A DNA stretch of 64,000 nucleotides from the NCBI GenBank assembly GCA_035502855.1, contig DATJTX010000029.1, forward strand, positions 22,248-86,247. Reading direction: 5' to 3'. A program made the translations under genes and the position numbers. The notes beneath the pieces were generated by a model that worked only from the letters and a program-made list of their open reading frames with translations, ran no database searches and was not told the origin of the DNA. This document shows positions 8,304 to 16,900 of the stretch, piece by piece. The DNA comes from Candidatus Baltobacteraceae bacterium. Lineage in GTDB: Bacteria > Vulcanimicrobiota > Vulcanimicrobiia > Vulcanimicrobiales > Vulcanimicrobiaceae. Within the stretch, counting starts at the first letter, position 1, and each line of letters begins with the position of its first letter.

Positions 8304-9718
8304 AGCTCTACAACACGCGTACCCGTTCGGTCGAAGAGTTCTCGCCGCTGCGCGGCGAGACGGTGCGCATGTACGTCTGCGGCCTCACCCCCTCGGCGCA
8401 AGCCCATTTGGGCCATGCGCGCTCGTTTCTGTTTTTCGACCTGTTGCGGCGGTATTTGCAGCACAAGGGTTTTCGCGTCACCTACGTTCAAAACGTGACG
8501 GATATCGACGATCGCAGCATCAACCGTGCGAAGGAGACCGGCGAAGACTGGCGCGAGATCGTGCGCGGCTACTACAGTGAGTTCAAGGCGTCGATGCGCA
8601 AGCTCGACGTGGCGGAACCGGACGAGGAACCGTACGCGACGGCCTACGTTCCGCAGATTCAGGCGATGATTCGCGGGCTGATCGAACGCGGCAACGCGTA
8701 CGTCGTCACCGACGGCATCTATTATCGGGTCAGCAGTTTTCCGCGTTACGGCAAGCTCAGCAATCGCAACATCGAAGAACTCGAGGCGGGCGCGCGCATC
8801 GAGGTCGGGGAGTTCAAGGAAGATCCGCTCGACTTCGCGCTTTGGAAATTCGCGAAGCCGGGCGAACCGAAATGGCCCTTCGAACCCTATGGCGAGGGCC
8901 GGCCGGGTTGGCACATCGAGTGCTCGGCGATGTCGCGCACGCTGCTCGATCCCGAGGGCGTAGGTTTCGATATCCACGGCGGCGGCGCCGACTTGATCTT
9001 TCCGCACCACGAGAACGAGATCGCGCAGAGCGAGCCGCTGATGACGCATCCGCCGATGGCGAAGGTTTGGGTGCATGGCGGCCTGCTCAATTTCGACGGC
9101 CGCAAGATGTCGAAATCGCTGGGCAACTTCGAACCGCTCGCCGATCTGCTCGATCGTCACGATCCGCAAGCGATCCGCCTGGCGTTCCTGACGACCGGCT
9201 ACAGCAAGGTGATGAACTTTACGGATGAATCGCTCGAGGCGGCGTATTCGACGCTTGCGCGGCTCAAGAAAGCGTTTCGCGCGCTTCGCGCGTTGCCGGA
9301 TGCTGCGCCGAGATCGAGCGGGCTGATCGAACGCATCGAAGCGGCGCTCGACGAGGACATGAACACGTCGATCGCCATTGCGGCGCTGATCGCATGGCAG
9401 CCGCATGCGGGCGGGCGGGAAGAATTCGAACGGGCGCTCTGGCTGCTTGGAATCGAACCGAAGGAGCGTTGGCTGCACGAACCCGAGAGCGCCGTTCCGG
9501 CGGATTTCATCGAGCGGTTGGGGGCGCAGCTCGCCGGCGAGTTCGCGTTCAACGGCGCGAGCCCCGAAGAAGCGATTGCGTCGGTCATTGAAGCGCGCGC
9601 ACGCGCGCGTGCGAACAAAGACTGGGCCGCGTCGGATCGTCTGCGCGACGCGCTCGCACGCTGCGGCATCGCGATCAAAGACTCCAAGGACGGTACGACG
9701 TGGACCGTCGTCGCGTAA
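8291..9718 (+). CDS. cysS: Cysteinyl-tRNA synthetase
   Basis: A GTG-initiated 475-residue class I synthetase. It has the HIGH-type motif HLGHARS, the KMSKS loop in [11 protein letters not shown], and the zinc ligands in [13 protein letters not shown] and FPHHENE. The usual CGPTVYD signature is replaced by CGLTPSAQ, while the zinc Cys is kept. It charges tRNA-Cys in the cytoplasm. Its start lies within cysE and its end overlaps the rlmB start. Confidence 0.95.
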   Translation: MGHLKLYNTRTRSVEEFSPLRGETVRMYVCGLTPSAQAHLGHARSFLFFDLLRRYLQHKGFRVTYVQNVTDIDDRSINRAKETGEDWREIVRGYYSEFKASMRKLDVAEPDEEPYATAYVPQIQAMIRGLIERGNAYVVTDGIYYRVSSFPRYGKLSNRNIEELEAGARIEVGEFKEDPLDFALWKFAKPGEPKWPFEPYGEGRPGWHIECSAMSRTLLDPEGVGFDIHGGGADLIFPHHENEIAQSEPLMTHPPMAKVWVHGGLLNFDGRKMSKSLGNFEPLADLLDRHDPQAIRLAFLTTGYSKVMNFTDESLEAAYSTLARLKKAFRALRALPDAAPRSSGLIERIEAALDEDMNTSIAIAALIAWQPHAGGREEFERALWLLGIEPKERWLHEPESAVPADFIERLGAQLAGEFAFNGASPEEAIASVIEARARARANKDWAASDRLRDALARCGIAIKDSKDGTTWTVVA

Positions 9719-10500
9719 AGCCGCGCGCGCCGCGCCTGGATTTCGACGACGTCATCTACGGTATCCATGTGGTGGAAGAAGCGCTGAGCGCGGGCGAACC
9801 GCTGCGTGCGATTCATATCTCGGAGGATCGCAAGCGCGACCCGTTGCTGCGCAAGATCGTCGCTCAGGCAAAGGAACGCAACGTCGCCGTCCGTTTCGAG
9901 AATCGCGGCTTCTTCACCCAGTTGCCCTTCAAAACGCACCAAGGCGTGATCGCGATCGCACCGCCCTTCGCGTATGCGGCGCTTTCCGAGGTGATCGGAT
10001 CGCGCAAAACGGGGCACGCGCTCTTCGTCGTCCTCGATCATCTGACCGATCCACACAACGTCGGCGCGATCGTGCGCACCGCCGAGTGCGCCGGCGCGGA
10101 CGCGCTGATTCTTCCCGAGCGGCGGTCGGCCGGTATCAACGCGACCGTGCGCAAAGCCGCCGCCGGAGCCGCGGCCTATCTGCCGATCGTGCGGGTTGCC
10201 AATGTCAGCGAGGCGATCCGAGCGCTCAAGAAGGCCGGAATCTGGGTCGCCGGCGCCGCCGCTGGCGAGGGCTCGGTGCCGATGAGTGCGGCCGATTTCG
10301 ATCGCGACCTGGCGCTCGTCATCGGCGCCGAGGGCTCAGGCCTTGCCCCGCTCGTCCGCCGCGAGTGCGATTACCTGGTCAGCGTGCCGATGCGGGGACG
10401 GACGGAGTCTCTCAACGCCTCCGTAGCGGCCGGCGTGCTGCTTTACGAGGTGCTAAGGCAACGCAAGCGTGAGGGAGCGCAGCGACCCACGCGGCTTTAG
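9700..10500 (+). CDS. rlmB: 23S rRNA (guanosine-2'-O-)-methyltransferase RlmB
   Basis: A GTG-initiated 266-residue SPOUT methyltransferase. Residues 15-95 form the L30-like substrate-binding domain (YGIHVVEEAL, KTHQGVIA). The knotted domain follows with DHLTDPHNVGAIVRTAE, IGAEGSGL and RTESLNASVAAG, the three SpoU motifs. It modifies G2251 of 23S rRNA. It overlaps cysS by 19 bp and closes the ispD-to-rlmB run. Its last codons form the 5' flank of the palindrome that follows. Confidence 0.93.
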   Translation: MDRRRVKPRAPRLDFDDVIYGIHVVEEALSAGEPLRAIHISEDRKRDPLLRKIVAQAKERNVAVRFENRGFFTQLPFKTHQGVIAIAPPFAYAALSEVIGSRKTGHALFVVLDHLTDPHNVGAIVRTAECAGADALILPERRSAGINATVRKAAAGAAAYLPIVRVANVSEAIRALKKAGIWVAGAAAGEGSVPMSAADFDRDLALVIGAEGSGLAPLVRRECDYLVSVPMRGRTESLNASVAAGVLLYEVLRQRKREGAQRPTRL

Positions 10501-10530
10501 CTGGCAAAGCTTTAGCTTTGCCAGATAAAG
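10495..10530. repeat. 36-bp palindrome after rlmB, probable terminator
   Basis: An interrupted palindrome with a perfect 10-bp core (CTGGCAAAGC / GCTTTGCCAG around a TTTA loop, 10501-10524), extended outward by CTTTAG / ATAAAG with one mismatch. It lies between rlmB and the sigH promoter and could end the upstream transcript. The same sequence design recurs at 46177-46212 and, shorter, at 58143-58167, so it is a repeat family rather than a lone terminator. Confidence 0.75.
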
Positions 10531-10532
10531 CC

Positions 10533-10561
10533 TTGACTGTGGCAGGACCCCCTCCTATAAT
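10533..10561 (+). promoter_or_regulatory. Sigma-70-type promoter of the sigH-like gene
   Basis: TTGACT at 10533-10538 and a perfect TATAAT at 10556-10561, separated by exactly 17 bp. It is close to consensus and the strongest vegetative promoter seen in the window. The coding start is 77 bp further on. Confidence 0.85.
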
Positions 10562-10637
10562 CACGTGGATGTGCCGCGCCCGATGAGGCCCCGGCCCGCG
10601 TTTTGCGGCGCATCGACCAACGAAGGCAAGAACGACT

Positions 10638-11285
10638 ATGGCTATGACCCATCCCGCGACGGATGGTTTGGAATACAACGAGAGGGCCGACGAGGAACTC
10701 GTTGCCATCGCAAAATCGGGCGACAACCTGGCGATGGAATATCTGCTCAACAAATACAAGAACTTCGTCAGAATCAAGGCTAAGAGCTACTTCCTGATCG
10801 GTGCGGACCGCGAGGACATCATCCAAGAAGGTATGATCGGCCTCTATAAAGCCGTGCGCGACTTCAAGGCGGACAAGCTCTCGAGCTTTCGCGCATTCGC
10901 GGAGCTGTGCATCACGCGGCAGATCATCACCGCGATCAAGACGGCGACGCGCCAAAAGCACATTCCGCTCAATCAGTACATCTCGCTGAACAAACCGATC
11001 TACGACGAAGACAGCGAGCGTACGCTGCTCGACGTCATGGCGTCACAGAAAACGTCCGATCCCGAGGAACTCGTGGTCACCCAGGAAGTTTCCGACGACA
11101 TTCGCCAGCGCATCCGCCAGAATCTATCCGAACTCGAGTCGCAGGTACTCGAATCGTATCTCGAAGGAAAGAGCTATCAGGAGATGGCGCGCGATCTCGG
11201 CCGCCATGTGAAATCGATCGACAACGCGCTCCAGCGCGTCAAGCGGAAGATAGAGAAGAACCTCGCCGAGTTCGAATTCCAGTGA
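10638..11285 (+). CDS. sigH: SigH-family RNA polymerase sigma factor
   Basis: A 215-residue sigma-70-family factor. Region 2 runs from about residue 20 (AMEYLLNKYKNFVRIKAKSY) through EDIIQEGMIGLYKAVRDF, and region 4 from about 165 (LSELESQVLESYLEGKSYQEMARDLG). The sequence and length are closest to sigma-H/Spo0H of Firmicutes, and the place after rlmB is the same. What it controls in this probably non-sporulating diderm is not shown by the sequence. It has its own near-consensus vegetative promoter and ends at a strong bidirectional terminator. Confidence 0.88.
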   Translation: MAMTHPATDGLEYNERADEELVAIAKSGDNLAMEYLLNKYKNFVRIKAKSYFLIGADREDIIQEGMIGLYKAVRDFKADKLSSFRAFAELCITRQIITAIKTATRQKHIPLNQYISLNKPIYDEDSERTLLDVMASQKTSDPEELVVTQEVSDDIRQRIRQNLSELESQVLESYLEGKSYQEMARDLGRHVKSIDNALQRVKRKIEKNLAEFEFQ

Positions 11286-11292
11286 TGTAAAA

Positions 11293-11321
11293 AAACGGCC
11301 GGTCGAGAGGACCGGCCGTTT
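11293..11321. terminator. Bidirectional intrinsic terminator between convergent genes
   Basis: A perfect 12-bp stem (AAACGGCCGGTC / GACCGGCCGTTT) around a 5-nt loop. An A-run on the left and Ts on the right let it serve both sigH and the convergent binding-protein gene. Confidence 0.9.
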
Positions 11322-11329
11322 CGCTACTA

Positions 11330-12109
11330 CTACGGTTCGAGTCGGAAGACGCCGTTCTTGCGGAGTACCGGTGTATCGGCTCTGACGAACGCCACGAATG
11401 CCGAGACCTCGGGTGCGGCCCCCTTGAGCACGTAGAGGTGCTCGTCGGTCGCGAAGGGGTAGGTGTGGTCGCGGATGTTTTCAGGCGTCGGCGCGATGCC
11501 TTCGTAGCTGATCACGAGCTTTTGCTCATCGCCGATGAACCCGCTCGCCAAGTAGCCGATCGCGCCGGGCGTTGCGGCCGTTGCCTTCACGACGGCAACC
11601 GCGTTCCGTTCGATCGTGAGCGGGACCGTCGTCTTGGCGACTTTGTCTTCGAAGACAAAGCGCGTTCCGGTACCGATATCGCGGCCGATCAGAACGATCT
11701 TCTGATCGTTTCCGCCGATCTGCTTCCAGTTCGTCACCTGGCCGGAATAGATCGCAATAGCTTCCTTCTGCGTGAGATTCGTAATGCCGACGTCGGGATT
11801 GACCATGAAGGCGAAGCCGACGACGCCGAGGATGGTATCGACGAAGTCGGGATCGCTGACCGCGACGTCCGACATCGCTACGTCGGCCGAGTGGTCCTTG
11901 AGCGCCGCGATGCCCGCGCCGGAGCTATTTCCCTTGACGTCGATTGCGACGCCGGGATGCGAACTTTGGTACTCGGTCGCGGCCACGGCCACCAACGGAG
12001 CGAGATTCGTCGTCCCGCGTACGGTAATGGTTTGCGCCGCGCCGGCCGGACCGACGAGAAGTAGAAATGTGGAAAGCGAGGCCAAAATGGAAAAAGCCTG
12101 CAATCTCAT
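11330..12109 (-). CDS. PstS-like periplasmic substrate-binding protein, copy 1
   Basis: A 259-residue protein with a signal peptide (hydrophobic residues 5-24 ending AGAAQ). It is a PBP-like fold: TITVRGTTNLAPL, SSGAGIAALKD, the hinge IYSGQVTNWKQIGG and GTGTRFVFED. These match phosphate-binding PstS-type proteins, though the phosphate pocket is not certain (TxNL and RDIGTGTR are present). It is downstream of a paralogue with a 4-bp overlap. No pstC, pstA or pstB is nearby, so a role as a secreted phosphate scavenger or sensor is possible. Confidence 0.8.
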   Translation of the reverse strand: MRLQAFSILASLSTFLLLVGPAGAAQTITVRGTTNLAPLVAVAATEYQSSHPGVAIDVKGNSSGAGIAALKDHSADVAMSDVAVSDPDFVDTILGVVGFAFMVNPDVGITNLTQKEAIAIYSGQVTNWKQIGGNDQKIVLIGRDIGTGTRFVFEDKVAKTTVPLTIERNAVAVVKATAATPGAIGYLASGFIGDEQKLVISYEGIAPTPENIRDHTYPFATDEHLYVLKGAAPEVSAFVAFVRADTPVLRKNGVFRLEP

Positions 12110-13047
12110 AATGAAGCTCCTTTATTTACACCCAGTTTGACTGGATTAGATACGTTGAAGCGCGTAAGCCCTGCTTGGTCGCCGGTTAGCGCCGCTAATA
12201 GACGCCGAACATGGAGATGCTCTCCGGACGAAAACGCGGCGTGCGCTCGTAGCGGAGTTAGGGCCGAAACGAGGATGCCGTAGGATTTTAGGATCTGGCG
12301 CTGCGTCGTGGTAAACGCCAGGAACGCCTTGACCGCCGGATCGGCGCCCTTGAACGTATAGGCATGTTCGTCGGTTGAAAACTTGTAGATGTGATCGAGG
12401 ATATTTTGATCGGTCGGAGCGACGCCTTCGTAGTCGACGACCAAGTCCTGATGGTCACCGACGTAGTTGGTCGAGCTGTAGCCGATACCGCCGGGCGTCG
12501 TCGCGACCGCATTGACGACCGCGATGGCATCGGGCTCGACCGTCATCGGAATCAGCGTCTTGGCGACGGTCATTTCGAAAACGAAGCGGGTCCCGGCGCC
12601 GATCGGCCGGCTGAAGGGCACGACCGAGAGGTCGTTGCCGCCGATCTGTTTCCAATTGGTGATCTTGCCGGAGTAGATTCCGATCACGTCTTGACGCGTG
12701 AGATTTTTGACGCCTGCACCCTTGCCGACGACGAATACGAAACCGACGACTCCGATCGTTGCATCGTCGAATGCGGGATCGTCGATCGCAACGTCGGAGC
12801 AAGCGATGTCGAGCGTGCCGGCTTTGAGCGCGGCGATCCCTTGGCCCGAACTGCTCCCGGCGACCGAGAACGACGTCCCGGGGTTCGCGCTGTGATAGAT
12901 CGCCGCGATCTGCTTCAGAGCCGGAGTGTCGTTGGTCGAACCGCCGATTCGGATCGTCGTGTCCGCAACGGCCGGCGCGGCCAGTGCGAACGAGTTGAAG
13001 ATCGCCGCGGCGGCAACGAGGCAGACAAAGCGCGCGAGAAAGCCCAT
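12106..13047 (-). CDS. PstS-like periplasmic substrate-binding protein, copy 2 with C-terminal tail
   Basis: A 313-residue paralogue of the downstream gene, with signal peptide MGFLARFVCLVAAAAIF to about residue 28. The same landmarks are present: GGSTNDTPAL, GSSSGQGIAALK, IYSGKITNWKQIGG and GAGTRFVFEM. Its homology to copy 1 stops near residue 262. The last 50 or so residues are basic and unlike any part of copy 1, and they run through what would be the intergenic gap to overlap the next start by 4 bp. This looks like a stop-codon loss that created a tail. The two genes are a tandem duplication. Confidence 0.8.
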   Translation of the reverse strand: MGFLARFVCLVAAAAIFNSFALAAPAVADTTIRIGGSTNDTPALKQIAAIYHSANPGTSFSVAGSSSGQGIAALKAGTLDIACSDVAIDDPAFDDATIGVVGFVFVVGKGAGVKNLTRQDVIGIYSGKITNWKQIGGNDLSVVPFSRPIGAGTRFVFEMTVAKTLIPMTVEPDAIAVVNAVATTPGGIGYSSTNYVGDHQDLVVDYEGVAPTDQNILDHIYKFSTDEHAYTFKGADPAVKAFLAFTTTQRQILKSYGILVSALTPLRAHAAFSSGEHLHVRRLLAALTGDQAGLTRFNVSNPVKLGVNKGASL

Positions 13048-13146
13048 GAAAAGAACCCCCTGCCCATAAGGGCGGAAGCAGCCGAACTCACCCGCGTTCC
13101 AAGACTACTCGGTTGTAAGGGTATTCGGTTGGCCAAGCCCCCGGCT

Positions 13147-13494
13147 TTACGTGGATCGGCCCGTGCGGCTCATGGATTTCACGATTTCACGGTAAAGATC
13201 GTGTCGGTCTTCGACCGGATCGACGACGATGACGCGCGCGGGATCGCCGTTCTTGGGGTCGAGGCATACGGTGACTTTGCCTTTTGCGCACACGTCCATG
13301 CAACTCGTCGAGATGACGCGAATCGGCCCCCACTCTCCGTTTACTTTGAGCTCGGACTTGAGCCAGTCTCGCAAGTTGAAGTCGCCGATACGTTCCGCCG
13401 CATCGGGAGTTTCTTCGGGAATGCGTTCCTTGAAACAGCGCTCGCACACGAGCACGAGTCCGCTTTCGAGCCATTTGGGATTGACGGGCTGCAT
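13147..13494 (-). CDS. Small ferredoxin-like Cys-rich protein
   Basis: A 115-residue protein; ATG at 13494 was chosen because frames further upstream run into the tRNA gene. Cysteines at about 17, 20, 65, 69 and 77 (VCERC; STSCMDVCAKGKVTVC) resemble the thioredoxin-fold 2Fe-2S ferredoxins, in which two Cys pairs bind the cluster. The partner and function are unknown. It stands alone between the PstS-like pair and a tRNA on the same strand. A zinc-binding role is the alternative. Confidence 0.6.
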   Translation of the reverse strand: MQPVNPKWLESGLVLVCERCFKERIPEETPDAAERIGDFNLRDWLKSELKVNGEWGPIRVISTSCMDVCAKGKVTVCLDPKNGDPARVIVVDPVEDRHDLYREIVKSMSRTGRST

Positions 13495-13511
13495 ACGATT
13501 CCTGGAACAGA

Positions 13512-13597
13512 TGGAGCCGGAGGTGGGATTCGAACCCACGTGGACTTTCGTCTTCGGTTTACAAAACCGATCCAATCGACCGCTATGGGACTCCGGC
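13512..13597 (-). tRNA. tRNA-Thr (anticodon TGT) with long variable arm
   Basis: An 86-nt cloverleaf with encoded CCA. Acceptor GCCGGAG / CTCCGGC with discriminator U73; 3-bp D stem; anticodon stem TCGGT / ACCGA around TTTGTAA, giving TGT; T arm GTGGG-TTCGAAT-CCCAC. G1-C72, C2-G71, G35 and U36 are the known Thr identity elements. The 14-nt variable region holds a GAC-GAAA-GTC hairpin, a class II shape normally limited to Leu, Ser and Tyr tRNAs. Confidence 0.82.
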
Positions 13598-13938
13598 ACG
13601 AGCGCGACCCCCTCCGTTCAACGGGCCGCTTGTAGCTATCCTGTCACTGATTTCGGGCGCGCAGCACGGCAGGAAACGCGGCGGATATGTACGCGGATTG
13701 GTCGAGACTTTTTCGGATTGACGCCGGGAGTATCGAACGTTCGCGCATAGAAATCGTGGCTCGCCTTTGCAAGGCTGGGGAGTCACGCTGACGGGCAGCG
13801 CTCGAACCGGGGCCGGCCGTATCTGGAACTGGTACTCTCAATGCCAGGCAATACTCAGCTTCTCAGCGGGTGCTCAGCTCGGTGCCGCGGAATTGGCAGC
13901 GGATCAAATCCCTTAACCTCAAGCTAGGAGGCAAGCCA
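13598..13938. other. Non-coding region upstream of the TonB-dependent receptor
   Basis: About 340 bp without a credible gene. It carries three spaced CTCAGC words near 13856-13886 and a strong AGGAGG ribosome-binding site just before 13939. No riboswitch consensus or convincing -35/-10 pair was recognised. Confidence 0.5.
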
Positions 13939-16900
13939 ATGACGGGTACCATTCGGCGGCCGTTCTTTACTGCTATCATTTTGCTCGCGACGATGCTCGG
14001 CCAGGAAACATGGGCACTGGCCGGCACCACAGGCGGTTTGAGCGGCACGGTGAGTTCGGCCGCTACCGGCGCTCCCATTGCCGGCGCCAACGTCGTCGCG
14101 AGCGGGGCGTCGCAGGTCGCCAGAACGACGACCGACGCCGCCGGACGATTCAATTTTCTTTCCCTTGCCCCGGACACGTACACGGTTAGCGTGTCGAAGG
14201 ATGGCTACGACCCCGTCTCCGAGGGCGGCGCGACGGTGTTCGCCGACTCGGTGCAGACGCTCGCGATCGTCATGCAGCCGGCCCTCAAAGAGATCGCGCG
14301 TGTGACCTCCAGCGCGGCAGGTAACCTGGTCAAATCGGGTACCACGTCGGACGTTTACACCGTCAATGCCGCAACGCAGCAGCGCGTCGCGGCAGTCGGC
14401 GGCGGCGGGGGCTTGAATAGCGCGTACTCGGCGATCGCCACGATCCCGGGCGCGTACGTCGCCGGCAATCAAGGCGGTTACTACCAGACCGTCCATATTC
14501 GCGGCGGTGACTTCGATCAAGTCGGCTACGAATTCGACGGAGTCCCGATCAACCGGTCATTCGACAACTATCCCTCCGGCTCGGCGTCATCGCTCGGACA
14601 AGCGGAGGTTCAGGTCTATACCGGCGCTGCACCGTCGAACTCCGAAAGTCAAGGTCTGGCCGGTTTTATCAACCAGGTGATCAAGTCCGGAACGTATCCG
14701 GGCTACGCCAACGCCGATCTCGGCATTGGAGCGCCGGCATTCTACCATCACGCTTCGGTCGAAGCGGGCGGTGCGACGCCGGACCGTCTGTTTTCGTATT
14801 ATGCCGGTGTGGGCGGCTATAATCAGAGCCCACGGTACGTAGACAATTACAACGGAAGTCCGGCCTACGATTACCTCGGGATCCCGCTCACCGCGACACC
14901 GGAAGCGTCGGATCCTAATGTGAACCTCTGGCAACAAGCGCCGTTCAACTATCTCGAACCGGCGACGCTTTCGGTGCGCGACGTCGTCGTCAACGTGCAC
15001 TTCGCGTTGCCGCACAAACACGACGGTGGTCGCGACGACGTCCAAGTGCTCTGGGACAGCGAGGCGATCCTCAACGGCTTCTATCAAAGCCTCGACGACG
15101 CTACCCTCGGAAATACGAGTACGGCTTACGGTCAGCCGTATTGGGTCGACGGTTATGCATACAATTGTCCCGGCAACATCGGGACGACGATGAGTGCCGC
15201 GCAAGCCAATGCGAGCGCAAGTTGCGTGAGCCCCTACTACTATCCGAGCGGGCCGACGCCGCGTTACGCCAACATCCCCGGATTCGCCGACTCGTGTCCT
15301 TCCGAGAACACGGTCGGTGCGCCGTGTTCGTTCGTTCCGGCGAATGAACGCGATGGATCGGAGAACGATCAGGAGATCCTCAAGGTTCAGTATCAGAAGA
15401 ACTTCGGCGAAAACGCGTATCTGCGCGTCTACGGTTACACCTACTACAGCGACTGGCTGCTAAACGGTCCAAATCTCACCTACGCAGCGCTGGTCGGACC
15501 TGGCCTCGGCGACACGGCGCCGGATTACGAGCTGACTTCGCACACGCGCGGCGTCTCGGCCACCTTCGCCGATCAGATCAACGATGCCAACCTCATCTCG
15601 CTGCAAGGGTCGTACACAACCTCCAACGCCATTCGCGACAACAACGAGCAGATGCTCAACTTCGCCCTGCAGCCCTACGGTTACGTCGCGGTCAACGCGG
15701 CCGATCCATACAGCGGATATTGCTATTCGGGCGCCGGGGGAACCGCTGTCTCGTGCAACCCGACGCTCGGCGCGCCCCCGGCGCAGTTCGCGACCTGGAG
15801 CCAAATCGCGTCCTCTACCGTACCCGCGCTCCCCACGACGTGCGCGGATCCGAACGTTGCATCGACCGCATGCACCTACCTATCTGCCGAGAACGGTGAA
15901 TACGGCTACTACAATCAGGTCACGCCGCAATTCACGGCGCTTTCATTGACCGATCAGTTCCGTCCCACCGATAAACTGCTCTTCAACATCGGTGTGCGTG
16001 AAAACGAATACCGGTTCGTCGGCCAAAATACGAACGAGGGCCCGGCCCGTCAGTTCTGGTACAACGCCTACAATCTCGACACGTGCGTATCGAACGGCGT
16101 GACCACGGATGTTAGCGCGCTCGGGGTCGCGCCGGGCGACTGCGCCGCGGCGGGCCAGGCGCAAGCGAGTCTCAACAACGACGTCAACGGCTCGACGCAA
16201 ACCTTCGACTCCTTCGAACCCCGCTTTGCCTTCACGTACACCCAGAATCCGTATACGGTCTGGCGCGGCTCGATCGGTAAGTACTCGCAGCCGCCGGACA
16301 CGGCGACCGAACAGTACAACACGCTGCAGCTCGACGAACCGTTCACGGTCCTCGGGCCGGTGTTTTTGCCGTTCGGCCGTACCTCACCGAGCTATCCGAT
16401 CTATCCACCAACGTCGACCAACGCCGACCTCTCGCTCGAGCATACTTTCAAAGGTACGGACATCTCGTTCAAGCTCACGCCGTTCTTCCGCCACACCGAG
16501 AATCAGCTCCAGAACTTCTTCCTGAATCAAGCGGAAGGGTTCATCTCGGAGCTGAACGTGGGCGCGCAGAGCAGCCGCGGCGTCGAGTTCCAACTGCAGA
16601 AGGGTGATTTCAGCCGAAACGGCCTCTCGGGACTTCTCTCCTTCGCCTACACGTACTCGACGATCAAGTACCAGACCCTGGGCAACGGCCAAACCATCAT
16701 CACGCCCCTCAACGCGGGTATCGCACAATACAACGCGTACACGAGTGCGTGCGCAAACCCGGCCAATGCAGGCAAGACGCAGTACGGCCAGGCTGTTTGC
16801 GGAAGCACGATGAGCGGTGTGGCCGCCGCGCCGTGCTACACTGCGGCCGGGGCGCCCGACCCGGCATGTGCGGCCGGCGATTACGGCAACCCCTACTGGG

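Noticed and set aside
13512..13597. Reading the class II tRNA as tRNA-Tyr (GTA)
   Set aside because: Shifting the loop by one base destroys the anticodon stem, and a standard tRNA-Tyr with A73 is present at 19820.
12391..13635. 414-codon plus-strand frame opposite the PstS-like and ferredoxin-like genes
   Set aside because: Passes through a tRNA gene and is antisense to proteins with clear signal peptides and motifs.
13601..13938. Cobalamin or other riboswitch before the TonB-dependent receptor
   Set aside because: Such receptors often have one, but no conserved core of a known riboswitch could be matched.
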